Translations under genes and position numbers: made by a program
Origin: Cronobacter muytjensii ATCC 51329
GTDB taxonomy: Bacteria; Pseudomonadota; Gammaproteobacteria; Enterobacterales; Enterobacteriaceae
Length of the DNA: 64,000 bases
NCBI RefSeq assembly: GCF_001277195.1
Contig: NZ_CP012268.1
Coordinates: forward strand, 2,046,001-2,110,000
Reading direction: 5' to 3'
Notes under the pieces: generated by a model
The model's database searches: none
The model's input: only the letters and a program-made list of their open reading frames with translations
What the model was told of the DNA's origin: nothing
Shown here: positions 42,907-54,509 of the stretch, piece by piece
Position numbering within the stretch: position 1 is the first letter of the stretch
How the letters are laid out: every line of letters begins with the position of its first letter

Positions 42907-44289
42907 TCAGCCGCGTCGCAGCCGGCTGAGGCTGACGCCGAGCGCGAGCAGCGACGCGGCGGCAGCGACCCACAGCGCGAGCCTCACACCAGACGCCTGC
43001 GCCAGGCTCTCTTCAGACGGCGCGCCGAGCGCCAGGATAACCCCGACCAACGCCGCCCCCACGCACTGACCGAACGTGCGCATAATCGCCAGCACGCCGG
43101 AGGCATAGCCGCTGTGCTCGCGCGAGGCATTCGCCAGCATTTCGCGGTTATTCGGGCTTTGAAAAACGCCAAAGCCCAGGCCGCACAGCAATCCGCGCAG
43201 GCTGATATCCCCTGCGCTCGCCTGCGCGGGCAACAGCGCCAGCGCCACGAGGCCCGCCACGAACACTGCAAGCCCGGCGGTTGCGATAAGCGCCGGCGCG
43301 TGGCGGTCGGCAAGGCGTCCGGCACAGGGGGCGACCAGCATAATGCCCACCGGCCAGGCGGTGAAAAGCAGCGCCGCGTTCAGCGCGCTGTAGCCATACA
43401 CGCTCTGAAACAGAAACGGCAGCGCCACAAAGGTCATTCCCTGGCTGATAAACGACGCCAGCGAAGTAAGCGCGGCCAGGGTAAAACGGGGGCTGGCAAA
43501 GAGCTGCGGCGGCAGAAGCGGCTCCGGTGCGCGTCTGAGACGCCAGACCAGCGCGGCGCCCGACAGCGCCGCCAGCGCGCCGAAGCCAAACATGGCATGC
43601 AACGATACGGCGTCCGGCGCCATCACCACCGCCCCCAGCATCAGCGCCGAGAGCAGCGCGCCCGGAACGTCAAACGGCCCGTGAGCCGGGCGACGCGCCT
43701 GCGGGAGCGTGCGCAGCGTCAGCCACAGCGCGAGCGCCCCTGGCGCGAGATTAATCGCAAACAGCCACGGCCAGCCGAGCCAGGCCAGCAGCGCGCCGCC
43801 GAGTACCGGCGCCACCGCCGTGCTGGTGGCGATAAGCAGCGCGTTCATCCCGAGAATGCGCCCCAGCAGCCGGTTGGGAAAAACGGTACGCAGGATAGCC
43901 GGCGCGATGCTGAGCGTCGCCGCACCGCCAATGCCCTGTAAAAACCGCATCGCCACCAGCCATGAGAGCGAATCGGCCAGCGCGCAGCCGAGCGACGCCA
44001 GTGTAAAAAGCCCCACGCCTGCGGCAAATAGCGTGCGAAAGCCAAGCCTTCCTGCCAGCGCCGCGAAAATCGCGAGCGTCATGGCGGCGGCCAGCAGATA
44101 GCCGTTCGCCACCCAGACGGCATCCGCAGCGCTCACCTGTAATTCACGGGCAATATCCGGCAGCGCGATATTTACCATCGCGCCGTCAAACACGGCCATC
44201 GTCGTGCTGGTCATCACCGCGACCATCGCGAGCGCCCGCTCGCGCCCCGGCAGCCCTTCATCGCCGGGTAGGCTGGAAAACAGTGTCAT
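42907..44289 (-). CDS. MFS multidrug exporter, DHA2 (EmrB/QacA) type
   Basis: A transporter of about 460 residues with roughly 14 hydrophobic segments. Helix 1 has TTMAVFDGAMVNIALPDIARELQ, the DHA2 signature. WVANGYLLAAAMTLAIFAAL, the loop motif GRLGFRTLF, and the antiporter motif C-like APVLGGALLAWLGW follow. It probably exports hydrophobic cations or antibacterials. It is divergent from a LysR-family gene 129 bp away, its likely regulator. Confidence 0.88.
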   Translation of the reverse strand: MTLFSSLPGDEGLPGRERALAMVAVMTSTTMAVFDGAMVNIALPDIARELQVSAADAVWVANGYLLAAAMTLAIFAALAGRLGFRTLFAAGVGLFTLASLGCALADSLSWLVAMRFLQGIGGAATLSIAPAILRTVFPNRLLGRILGMNALLIATSTAVAPVLGGALLAWLGWPWLFAINLAPGALALWLTLRTLPQARRPAHGPFDVPGALLSALMLGAVVMAPDAVSLHAMFGFGALAALSGAALVWRLRRAPEPLLPPQLFASPRFTLAALTSLASFISQGMTFVALPFLFQSVYGYSALNAALLFTAWPVGIMLVAPCAGRLADRHAPALIATAGLAVFVAGLVALALLPAQASAGDISLRGLLCGLGFGVFQSPNNREMLANASREHSGYASGVLAIMRTFGQCVGAALVGVILALGAPSEESLAQASGVRLALWVAAAASLLALGVSLSRLRRG

Positions 44290-44417
44290 CATAACCTCAG
44301 GAAAAAGTGTGCTTGCGTTAACTCTACTTTCAGGCGATACAAGGCGGAAGACGCAACGATTGCACTATAAACCTGCATGAAACGCCTTATCTTATGGCGT
44401 TCCCCGGAGCCTGAATA

Positions 44418-45332
44418 ATGAATGAGCCGGATCTGAACCTGTTGTTCGCGCTGGATGTATTACTGGCCGAGAAAAGCGTAGCGGCGGCGGCGCGGCGACT
44501 CGGATTAAGCGCCTCGGCGATGAGCCGCACGCTGGGCCGTCTGCGTGAGGCCACTGGCGATCCGCTGCTGGTGCGCGCCGGCCGCCAGATGGTGCTTACG
44601 CCATACGCGCACGCTATCCGCGAGCGTACGCAGAGCGCAGTATTTGCCGCCCGCGCCGTGCTACGCCCCGCGCCGCAGGCATTCAATATCGCCACCCATC
44701 AGCAGACGTTTACGCTTCGCGCCAACGACGGGTTTGTGGAGGCGTTCGGCCCGCGCCTTATCGCCCGCGCCGCCAGCGCTGCGCCCGGCGTGCGCCTGCG
44801 TTTTGCGCCGAAGCCCGTTAAAACCGACCGGCCACTGCGCGAAGGCGATGCGGATCTGGAAATCGGCGTGCCGGGCGAGATGGGCCCGGAAATCAGGCTG
44901 CAACGGCTGTTCCAGGACCGTTTTGTGGGCGTGGTGAGAGAGACGCATCCGCTGGCGGCGCGCGCTGGCGTGACGCCGCAGGAGTATGTCGCCTGGCCGC
45001 ATGTGGTGGCCTCGCGGCGCGGCCTGCTCACCGGGCCGGTGGATGAGGGGCTGGCGGCGCTCGGCCTTACGCGCACGGTCGCCGCCGTGGTGCCGGGCTT
45101 TCCGGCGGCGCTGGCGGTCGCGCGCGCAAGCGATCTGGTGGCGCTGGTGCCCGCGTCGTTTCTGATAAACCTGCCGCCCGCACCCGGTATCGCGTGGTTT
45201 GAACTGCCGGTGGCGACCCGCCCCATTACGGTATCGCAGATGTGGCACCCGCGCTCAGAGGCCGACCCGGCGCACCGCTGGCTGCGCCAGTTTGTGCTCG
45301 GCGAATGCCGCGCGCTGATGCCTGAGGGCTAA
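44418..45332 (+). CDS. LysR-family regulator, probably of the adjacent exporter
   Basis: A 304-residue LysR protein with N-terminus PDLNLLFALDVLLAEKSVAA, helix-turn-helix VAAAARRLGLSASAMSRTLG (residues ~20-39) and a NodD/PnbR-like effector domain. It is divergent from the DHA2 exporter gene, the usual layout for local regulation. Its 3' end lies just before the fdhF terminator, so the two are convergent. Confidence 0.88.
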   Translation: MNEPDLNLLFALDVLLAEKSVAAAARRLGLSASAMSRTLGRLREATGDPLLVRAGRQMVLTPYAHAIRERTQSAVFAARAVLRPAPQAFNIATHQQTFTLRANDGFVEAFGPRLIARAASAAPGVRLRFAPKPVKTDRPLREGDADLEIGVPGEMGPEIRLQRLFQDRFVGVVRETHPLAARAGVTPQEYVAWPHVVASRRGLLTGPVDEGLAALGLTRTVAAVVPGFPAALAVARASDLVALVPASFLINLPPAPGIAWFELPVATRPITVSQMWHPRSEADPAHRWLRQFVLGECRALMPEG

Positions 45333-45340
45333 GAGCGGCG

Positions 45341-45365
45341 AAAAAAATCCCCCTTGCGGGGGATT
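45341..45365 (-). terminator. Rho-independent terminator of fdhF
   Basis: On the minus strand AATCCCCC / GGGGGATT with a 4-nt loop is followed by a run of U (A run at 45341-45347 on the plus strand). Confidence 0.85.
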
Positions 45366-45392
45366 GATGGCGCGGATGGATTTACGGCACGG

Positions 45393-47540
45393 TTACCCCT
45401 TTGCGGATTCCCGCAGCCGGGCTTTCAGCGCGTTGTACTCATCAATCACATACTGCTCGGCGGCCCGCTGATCGCGAATCGGCTCGACGCGCACGGCGCA
45501 GTATTTGTACTCCGGCGTTTTGGTGATGGGGCTTAAATTTTCCGCCACCAGCTCGTTACACGCGCCGATCCACCACTGATACGTCATATAAACCGCGCCC
45601 CGGTTCGGCCTGTCGCTTACCTGCGCGCGGGTGATGACTTTCCCCTTGCGTGACACCACCCACACCAGCGCCTCGTCGTCAATTCCGAGCCGCTTCGCGT
45701 CAGCGGTGTTGATCTGCGCGTAGCCTGGTTCGTCGGCAAGGGCGGCGAGCGCCGCGCAGTTGCCGGTCATCGAGCGGCACGAGTAATGCCCGACTTCACG
45801 CACGGTGGAGAGCACCAGCGGATAGTCGTCATTCACCCGATCCAGCGGCGGCGCCCAGTCGCAGGTAAAGAACTGCCCAAGCCCGTTCGGCGTGGAAAAC
45901 TCGCTTTCAAACAGATAATCGGTGCCCTGATCGGCCTGCGATTCATCACGACACGGCCACTGGATGTAGCCGAGCTCACCCATTTTCTCGTAGGTAGCCC
46001 CGTAAAAATCCGGGCACAGCCCGCGCAGCTCATCCCAGATCTGCTGCGTGTTGTCGTAATGCATCGGGTAGCCCATGCGGGTGGCGATGGCGCTGATGAT
46101 TTGCCAGTCGGTTTTCAGATCCCACTTCGGCTCCACCGCTTTGAAGAAGCGCTGGAAGCCGCGGTCTGCCGCCGTATACACCCCTTCATGTTCGCCCCAC
46201 GAGGTGGACGGTAAAATCACATCCGCCGCCGCCGCGGTTTTGGTCATGAAGATATCCTGCACGATAACCAGCTCCAGGCTCGCAAACGCCTGACGCACCG
46301 CCGACAGCTCGGCATCGGTCTGCAGCGGATCTTCGCCCATAATGTAGGCGGCGCGCACCTCGCCATGCGCCACGCGGTGCGGCAGCTCGCTGATGCGATA
46401 GCCGGTATGCGCGGGCAGCGACTCAACGCCCCAGGCGCGGGCGAATTTTTCGCGGTGCGCGGGGTTGTTCACATACTGATAGCCCGGGTAGGTGTCCGGC
46501 AGCGCGCCCATATCGCACGCGCCCTGCACGTTGTTCTGCCCGCGTACCGGGTTGACGCCCGCGCTCGGTTTGCCGAGGTTGCCGGTCAGCAACGCCAGGC
46601 TCGTGAGCGAACGCACGGTCTCCACTCCCTGGTAAAACTGGGTGACGCCCATGCCCCAGAGGATCGCCGCGCTCTTCGCCTGCGCGTAGAGCCGCGCCGC
46701 CTGGCGGATCTCCGCCGCGCTGACGCCAGTTATCGCCTCCACCGACTCCGGCGTATAGCCTTCGACTATCTTGCGGTACTCCTCGAAGCCTTCGGTACGG
46801 GCGCTGACAAAAGCGTGGTCCCAGAGATCTTCCTCGATAATGACGTGGCCCATCGCGTTCAGAAGCGCGATGTTAGAGCCGTTTTTCAGCGCCAGATGCA
46901 TATCCGCAATGCGCGCGGTTTCGATTTTACGCGGATCGCAGACGATGATTTTCGCGCCGTTTTTCTTCGCTTTAATGATCCGATTGGCGACGATCGGATG
47001 TGAATCCGCCGGGTTATACCCGAAGACAAAGACTAAATCGGTATTTTCAATACCCGTGATGGAATTGCTCATGGCGCCATTACCGACCGACTGGTGCAGA
47101 CCTGCAACCGAAGGGCCGTGTCAGACGCGCGCGCAGCAATCGACGTTATTGGTGCCGATAACCGCGCGGGCAAATTTTTGCATCACGTAGTTGGTTTCAT
47201 TGCCGGTGCCGCGTGACGAGCCTGTCGTCATGATCGCGTCCGGGCCATAGCTCGCTTTTATCGCGCCAAGGCGCTGCGCCACATAATCGAGCGCCTCGTC
47301 CCACGAGACCGCCTCCAGCCTGCCGCCCCGTTCGCGACGGATCATCGGCGTTTTCAGGCGCGGCGTGAGGATCTGGGTATCATTAATAAAATCCCAGCCG
47401 TAATAGCCTTTCAGGCATAAGTCCCCCTGATTGGTTTTGCCCATTGCCGCTTCCGCCTTAACGACTTTGCCGTTATCGACGACCAGGTTGATTTTGCAAC
47501 CCGACGCGCAATAGGGGCATACCGTGACGACTTTTTTCAT
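45393..47540 (-). CDS. fdhF: Formate dehydrogenase H, selenocysteine-containing (Fdh-H)
   Basis: The formate-oxidising subunit of formate hydrogenlyase; a Mo/W-bisMGD enzyme with one [4Fe-4S] cluster. The gene is 716 codons, but codon 140 (47121-47123) is an in-frame TGA, read as selenocysteine. Flanking residues CCARV-U-HGPSVAGL and the downstream mRNA hairpin match the E. coli fdhF recoding signal. Cluster ligands are Cys8, Cys11, Cys15 and Cys42. The total of 715 residues equals E. coli Fdh-H. A sigma54-type promoter (47585-47600) and an FhlA-like inverted repeat (47666-47700) lie upstream. A naive reading would report two broken ORFs. Confidence 0.96.
47076..47123 (-). promoter_or_regulatory. 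Bacterial SECIS element of fdhF
   Basis: Directly after the TGA at 47121-47123 the mRNA folds into a hairpin whose tip contains GCAGGUCUGC, the SelB-binding loop known from E. coli fdhF; most bases of that element are conserved here. Confidence 0.85.
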
Positions 47541-47584
47541 CGGTCTTGCTCCCGGTTGAACTGCGTAAATAGTGGCGCTAATAA

Positions 47585-47600
47585 TGCAGAAACCGTGCCA
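47585..47600 (-). promoter_or_regulatory. Sigma54 promoter of fdhF
   Basis: TGGCACGGTTTCTGCA on the minus strand has GG and GC at the exact -24/-12 spacing, 45 bp before the ATG. Confidence 0.88.
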
Positions 47601-47665
47601 GGAGCTAACATGCTGACAGAAAAAGGAATGTTTGGCGGGGAAGTGTGATAACGGTGTCGAGGGGA

Positions 47666-47700
47666 GCGCCTTTCGTCAGAAGTGTCGTGACGAAAGGCGC
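47666..47700 (-). promoter_or_regulatory. FhlA-type upstream activator site (13-bp perfect inverted repeat)
   Basis: GCGCCTTTCGTCA (47666-47678) and TGACGAAAGGCGC (47688-47700) are perfect inverted repeats around GAAGTGTCG, containing TGTCG-TGACGA like FhlA sites. It lies about 95-125 bp upstream of the expected fdhF start point, right for an enhancer of a sigma54 promoter. The same hairpin lies 8 bp beyond the end of the nickel permease gene. Confidence 0.65.
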
Positions 47701-47708
47701 GGCGCGGC

Positions 47709-48724
47709 TTAACGCGCGGGCAGCGCGTCGTAGCCTTTGCGGCGATAGTTTAAAAGCGAAAGCCCCCAGCAGGCGATAAACAGGCCAACCACGATAAACC
47801 CGGCGTTGCCAAGATTATCGTTTACCCCGGCGACCAGATCCCAGATGCCGCCGGCGAGGCCCAGTTTATCCATCAGCAGCCCCAGCGCTTCCAGCCCGCC
47901 TATTACCAGCGCCACCACCACCGACGTGCCGGTAATGGTCATGTTGTAGTAGAGCTTACGCTGCGGCTTACTGAAGGCCCAGCCGTAAGCGCCGACCATC
48001 ACCATGTTATCGAGCGTGTCGATAAGCGCCATTCCGCTGGTGAAGAGCGCCGGGAACACCAGAATCGACCAGACCGACATGCCGTTTGACGCACCCGCCG
48101 CCGAGATCCCCAGCACGCCAATTTCTGTTGCGGTATCAAACCCAAGCCCAAAGAGAAAGCCGACCAGGTACATATGCCAGCTCTTGCCCACCAGCCGGAA
48201 CGTCGCGCGAAACAGCCAGCTCATCGGGCCGCCAGCGGTGAACGCGTCGGCATTCTCAGTGACCGGCTCGCCGCGTTTGAGCCTGTTGAAGCTCTGCCAG
48301 ATGCCGCGCAGGATAACCAGATTCACCAGCGCCATCGCCAGCAGGAACACCGCCGACACGGTAGTGCCGATAACACCCCCCACTTCGTGAAACCAGGCCA
48401 TATCGTCTTTGATCGCCGCCGCCGTGGCGGCAATGGCGACGGACGCCAGCACCACGATGCTGGAATGGCCGAGCGAAAACCACGCGCCGACGCCGAACGG
48501 GCGCTTGCCCTGCTGCATCATTTTGCGCGTGACGGTGTCGATAGCGGCGATATGGTCGGCGTCGACCGCGTGTCGCAGCCCGTAGCCCCAGGCGAGCAGG
48601 CACGCGGCCATCAGCGCGGGGCTCTTGTGGAAAGCGTAAAACGCCCAGAACCAGGCGGCCAGGTTAGCGAGGCCAAGCGCGGCCACCAGAGCCCGCGCGC
48701 GCGGGGGAAGACGAAGCAATTGAG

Positions 48725-48731
<7 letters not shown>
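47709..48731 (-). CDS. Nickel/cobalt permease, NiCoT (HoxN/NixA) family
   Basis: A 340-residue, eight-helix inner-membrane permease for Ni2+ (and/or Co2+). The NiCoT signature RHAVDADHIAAIDTVTRK is in helix 2 and the second signature LGFDTATEIGVLGISAAGA near residues 195-213; LFTSGMALIDTLDNMVM follows. Its start overlaps the hypF end by 7 bp, so it is translationally coupled to the hydrogenase-maturation gene. That context argues for nickel supply to the [NiFe] hydrogenase. E. coli lacks such a gene here and uses NikABCDE. Confidence 0.93.
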
Positions 48732-50971
<2,240 letters not shown>

Positions 50972-51013
50972 GGTCGTATCAGAAAGCGCGAGCCTGCGCC
51001 CGCGCCGGTTGAG

Positions 51014-53164
51014 CTATACCATCGCGGCGTCGCGCAGGCGCGTCTTCATGCGGGTATAGGTGGTCTGGACATAGGTTTCGGCGTCGCGCTGATCGGCAAT
51101 CGCCTCTACATTCACCGCACAATATTTGGTTTCCGGGGTTTTGGAGACCGGGTCGAGATTGTCCTGGGTGAGTTCGTTACAGGCGCCTATCCACCACTGG
51201 TAGGTCATGTAAACCGCGCCGGGATTGATGCGCTCGTTAACATCGGCACGGCTGATGACGCGGCCACGGCGAGAGTTAACCCACACCAGCTGGCCGTCGC
51301 GCACGTTAAGCCGCGCAGCGTCCTGCGGGTGCATCTGCACCCGGCCCGGCTCGTCGGCGAGCGTCTGCAACGCCGCGCAGTTGCCGGTCATCGAGCGGCA
51401 GGAGTAGTGCCCCACTTCGCGCACGGTGCAGAGCACCAGCGGATAATCGGCGTCCGGCTGTTCCGCCGGCGCGCGCCAGGGCGCGGCAAAGAGCTGGCCT
51501 TTGCCGCTCGGCGTGTCGAAACGATTGCCGGCGTAGAGGTACGGGGTGCCCGGGTGATCGAGCGTCGGACACGGCCACTGCACATGGCCCATGTCGCCCA
51601 TTTTCTGATACGTCACGCCGTAGAACAGCGGGCAGAGCTCGCGCATTTCGTCCCAGATCTGCTGGTTGTTGTCGTAATGCATCGGGTAGCCCATGGCGGT
51701 GGCGATAAGGCTGATGATTTCCCAGTCGCGTTTGACGTTATATTTCGGCGCTACCGCCGCTTCAAAACGCTGGAAGCCGCGGTCGGCGCAGGTGAAAACG
51801 CCGCCGTGCTCACCCCAGGAAGTGGCGGGCAGCAGCACGTCCGCCACTTCGGCGGTTTTGGTCATAAAGATGTCCTGCACCACCACGAAATCAAGCGCCC
51901 CGAAACCCTGACGCACCAGGCCCAGGTCGGCTTCGGTCTGGAGCGGATCCTCCCCCATGATGTAATAGGCTTTGACTTTGCCCTCAAGCGCCAGGTGCGG
52001 CACCTCGGTGATGCGCACGCCGATTTTGTCGTCCATCACCGCCGGGTCGATGCCCCAGGCGCGGGCGAATTTTTCGCGCACCGCCGCATCTTCGACATCC
52101 TGATAACCGGGGAACTGATTCGGCAGCACGCCCATGTCGCACGCGCCCTGCACGTTATTCTGCCCACGTACCGGGCCGACGCCCACATGCTCGCGCCCCA
52201 GATTGCCGGTGAGCAGCGCAAGGCTTGAAAGCCCTTTCACCACGTCCACCGCCTGGCCGAACTGCGTGACGCCCATGCCCCACATAATGGTGGCGGACGG
52301 CGCGGCGGCAAATGTGCGCATCGCCTGGCGAATTTGCTGCGCGCTGACGCCGGTCAGGTGCTCGACCGCTTCCGGCGCGTAATTTTTCACGGTCTCGCGG
52401 TAGGCCTCCAGCCCCTCGGTATAGCGCGCCACGTACTCTTTGTCATACAGCCCCTCTTCCAGCAGCACATAGCCGAAGGCGTTCACCAGCGCCATGTTGC
52501 AACCGTTGTTGAGTTGCAGATGCTGATCGGCGATACGCGCGGTCTCGATTTTACGCGGGTCGCAGACGATAATTTTCGCGCCGTTTTCTTTGGCTTTTAG
52601 TACGCGGCGCGCCACGATCGGGTGCGAATCGGCGCAGTTATAACCGAAAACCAGCAGGCATCTGGAGTGTTCGATATCGCCGATGGAGTTGCTCATCGCG
52701 CCGTTGCCGAGCGTCTGCTGAAGGCCTGCGACCGACGGCCCGTGGCAGACGCGGGCGCAGCAGTCAACGTTATTGGTGTTGATGACCGCGCGGGCGAATT
52801 TCTGCATTACATAGTTGGTTTCGTTGCCCGTGCCGCGCGAGGAGCCGGTGGTCATGATGGCGCGTGGGCCATACTGCTCTTTGATGGCCGACAGACGCTC
52901 TGCGGTGTAGCGAATGGCCTCTTCCCAGGAGACGGCCTTCAACGCGCCGCCTTTTTCGTAGCGGATCATCGGCTGGGTGAGGCGCGGCGTCAGAAGCTGG
53001 GTATCATTGAGGAAATCCCAGCCGTAGTAGCCTTTCAGGCAGAGCTGGTTCTGGTTGGTGACGCCTTCGGCCGCCTCGGCGCGAATGATTTTGTTGTTAT
53101 CCACGACGAGCTTGAGTTTGCAGCCCGCACCGCAGTACGGACAGACGCTGGTGATTTTTTTCAT
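51014..53164 (-). CDS. Cysteine-type formate dehydrogenase H paralogue
   Basis: A 716-residue bisMGD formate dehydrogenase strongly similar to the FdhF encoded at 45393-47540 along its whole length, with no gap up to residue 140. There the codon is TGC (52745-52747), giving CCARVCHGPSVAGLQ instead of selenocysteine. [4Fe-4S] ligands Cys8, 11, 15 and 42 are kept, as are DPRKIETARIAD and MTYQWWIGACNEL. It lies between hydN and hypF, which are adjacent in E. coli, and shares their probable sigma54 promoter. It probably is a selenium-independent Fdh-H, likely slower; this is inference. The start at 53164 is chosen by alignment with FdhF. Confidence 0.93.
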   Translation of the reverse strand: MKKITSVCPYCGAGCKLKLVVDNNKIIRAEAAEGVTNQNQLCLKGYYGWDFLNDTQLLTPRLTQPMIRYEKGGALKAVSWEEAIRYTAERLSAIKEQYGPRAIMTTGSSRGTGNETNYVMQKFARAVINTNNVDCCARVCHGPSVAGLQQTLGNGAMSNSIGDIEHSRCLLVFGYNCADSHPIVARRVLKAKENGAKIIVCDPRKIETARIADQHLQLNNGCNMALVNAFGYVLLEEGLYDKEYVARYTEGLEAYRETVKNYAPEAVEHLTGVSAQQIRQAMRTFAAAPSATIMWGMGVTQFGQAVDVVKGLSSLALLTGNLGREHVGVGPVRGQNNVQGACDMGVLPNQFPGYQDVEDAAVREKFARAWGIDPAVMDDKIGVRITEVPHLALEGKVKAYYIMGEDPLQTEADLGLVRQGFGALDFVVVQDIFMTKTAEVADVLLPATSWGEHGGVFTCADRGFQRFEAAVAPKYNVKRDWEIISLIATAMGYPMHYDNNQQIWDEMRELCPLFYGVTYQKMGDMGHVQWPCPTLDHPGTPYLYAGNRFDTPSGKGQLFAAPWRAPAEQPDADYPLVLCTVREVGHYSCRSMTGNCAALQTLADEPGRVQMHPQDAARLNVRDGQLVWVNSRRGRVISRADVNERINPGAVYMTYQWWIGACNELTQDNLDPVSKTPETKYCAVNVEAIADQRDAETYVQTTYTRMKTRLRDAAMV

Positions 53165-53198
53165 CAGTAACAGACCTGTTAAAAGTGAAATCGATGGC

Positions 53199-53744
53199 TT
53201 AAAAAGCCAGGGATGAGAGGCCATCGAGCGCGGCGCGGCGGCGACGCTCGGCGCTGAGCGCTTCCAGACGGTTGCGATCGATGCAGACAATGGCGTTGGT
53301 CGGACACGCGTCGATGCAGGCCGGGCCTTCTGCGCGGTGATGGCAGAGATCGCATTTATTGGCTTCGGCTTTTTCGGCCAGCACGTTAAGCCCGGCGCCG
53401 CTGTTGCGCACCACGGGGCGCACGACGACTTCCATCGCGCCGTAAGGGCACGCGACCACGCAGGTTTTGCAGCCGATGCAGCGCTCCTGATGGACATGGA
53501 CGAAATCGTCGTCGCGGCTGATAGCGCCGTTTGGGCAGACGCTCGCGCACGGCGCGTCTTCACACTGGCGGCACATGGTCGCGGTGGAGACATTCACGCC
53601 TTTCACAACATGAATGCGGGGCAGAAAGGTTTGCGGCGTGAGCGCGGCGCAGTCCTGGTTTTCCTGATGCGACACCACGCACGCCACCTCGCAGGTGCGG
53701 CATCCAATACATTTACTTGAATCAGCAATGATGAAGCGGTTCAT
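53199..53744 (-). CDS. hydN: HydN, four-cluster ferredoxin-like electron-transfer protein
   Basis: A 181-residue polyferredoxin with four [4Fe-4S] Cys clusters (CIGCRTCEVAC; CRQCEDAPCASVC; CIGCKTCVVAC; CDLCHHRAEGPACIDAC), of the HycB/HydN type. It likely transfers electrons from formate dehydrogenase. Next to a Cys-type Fdh it may be that enzyme's dedicated partner. MNRFIIADSSKCIGC from 53744 is the conserved start; an adjacent ATG at 53747 is possible, with GGAG upstream. It heads the operon hydN - fdhF paralogue - hypF - Ni permease. Confidence 0.94.
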   Translation of the reverse strand: MNRFIIADSSKCIGCRTCEVACVVSHQENQDCAALTPQTFLPRIHVVKGVNVSTATMCRQCEDAPCASVCPNGAISRDDDFVHVHQERCIGCKTCVVACPYGAMEVVVRPVVRNSGAGLNVLAEKAEANKCDLCHHRAEGPACIDACPTNAIVCIDRNRLEALSAERRRRAALDGLSSLAF

Positions 53745-53780
53745 CATGGTCTCCGGCTGTAGGTTGAACCCACAGGCCAA

Positions 53781-53796
53781 TACACGATCCGTGCCA
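53781..53796 (-). promoter_or_regulatory. Candidate sigma54 promoter of the hydN operon
   Basis: TGGCACGGATCGTGTA on the minus strand has a perfect -24 half; the -12 half has GT where GC is expected. It lies 37 bp before the hydN start. Confidence 0.55.
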
Positions 53797-53851
53797 GGTT
53801 TTATTACATTGATTTTAATAGAGATTATTTAAGGGGCGTGTTTTATTGCGG

Positions 53852-53862
53852 TGTCATCGACA
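53852..53862 (-). promoter_or_regulatory. FhlA-like site upstream of hydN
   Basis: TGTCATCGACA (minus strand TGTCGATGACA) matches the TGTCG...TGACA form of FhlA sites, about 70 bp upstream of the predicted promoter. Confidence 0.5.
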
Positions 53863-53896
53863 CTTATGACGATGAAAAATGACGGAATTAAGGCAA

Positions 53897-53923
53897 CAAA
53901 AAAGCGGGTCTGATAACCCGCTT
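53897..53923 (-). terminator. Rho-independent terminator of glgS
   Basis: On the minus strand GCGGGTT / ACCCGC stem is followed by six U, 25 bp after the glgS stop. Confidence 0.85.
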
Positions 53924-53947
53924 CGTCGGTCGTACGTTTTAACGCTC

Positions 53948-54169
53948 TTACGCGCACAGCTCCGTTTCACTGCTGGCTGTGCTGATAATCTGTTGCAGCC
54001 CTTGCTTACGGTAGTAATGATAGCGCTCACGAAACCAGGCGGATTGCGCCTCGCTCATATTGCCGGTGATGGCGTCGATATCGATACGGCGTCCTTCTCC
54101 GTTCATACGGGCAAAACTGCTCGCCAGAAAATCGAAGTTTTTGAACGAATAAATGTCTTGTCTGTTCAT
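53948..54169 (-). CDS. glgS: GlgS/ScoR-like surface composition regulator
   Basis: A 73-residue acidic helical protein resembling GlgS. NFDFLASSFARMNGEGRRID and DAITGNMSEAQSAWFRERY align with the E. coli sequences [20 protein letters not shown] and LAVTGNMDEEHRTWFCARY. GlgS affects glycogen storage, motility and exopolysaccharide. The start at 54169 follows GGGAGAAACTG-type purines; a longer reading from 54193 is less likely. It has its own terminator. Its position between hydN and hycI is unusual, since E. coli glgS is far away. Confidence 0.85.
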   Translation of the reverse strand: MNRQDIYSFKNFDFLASSFARMNGEGRRIDIDAITGNMSEAQSAWFRERYHYYRKQGLQQIISTASSETELCA

Positions 54170-54341
54170 CAGTTTCTCCCTCCACTCCATCAACTGTATA
54201 CGATGCTGGACAGCGCTTTTTTTATTCAGAGGATTCCTGGCAGCCAGAGGCCGGTTTCGGAGATATCTGGCGGGGGGAAATACGGGCGGGGCGGCGGGTG
54301 CATGTTGTTTACCCGCCCTGGATCATCGAAGGCTCGATGCC

Positions 54342-54427
54342 GTTGTAGGGTGGGTAAGCGCAGCGCACCCACCACCGGGTTGCGGGCCGGGTTGTAGGGT
54401 GGGTAAGCGCAGCGCACCCACCACCGG
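54342..54427. repeat. Two direct copies of a REP-like palindromic element
   Basis: A 37-bp sequence starting GTTGTAGGGTGGGTAAGCGC occurs at 54342-54378 and again at 54391-54427, each with inverted arms GGTGGGT / ACCCACC around GCGCAGCGC. A degenerate GC-rich relative precedes at about 54276-54320. A related pair lies in the hyc operon at 57055-57135. Confidence 0.8.
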
Positions 54428-54509
54428 ATTAACGGGGACTATGCAACGGCGGTGACATCGTTCCGTTCGCCATCACGTCGCGTTTATATGTGCGCCTTTC
54501 TCACGCGAA

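Noticed and set aside
47121..47540. Apparent short 139-residue ORF followed by a separate 559-residue ORF (a split or broken fdhF).
   Set aside because: The separating TGA is selenocysteine codon 140 of one gene with a matching SECIS hairpin; it is not a frameshift or pseudogene.
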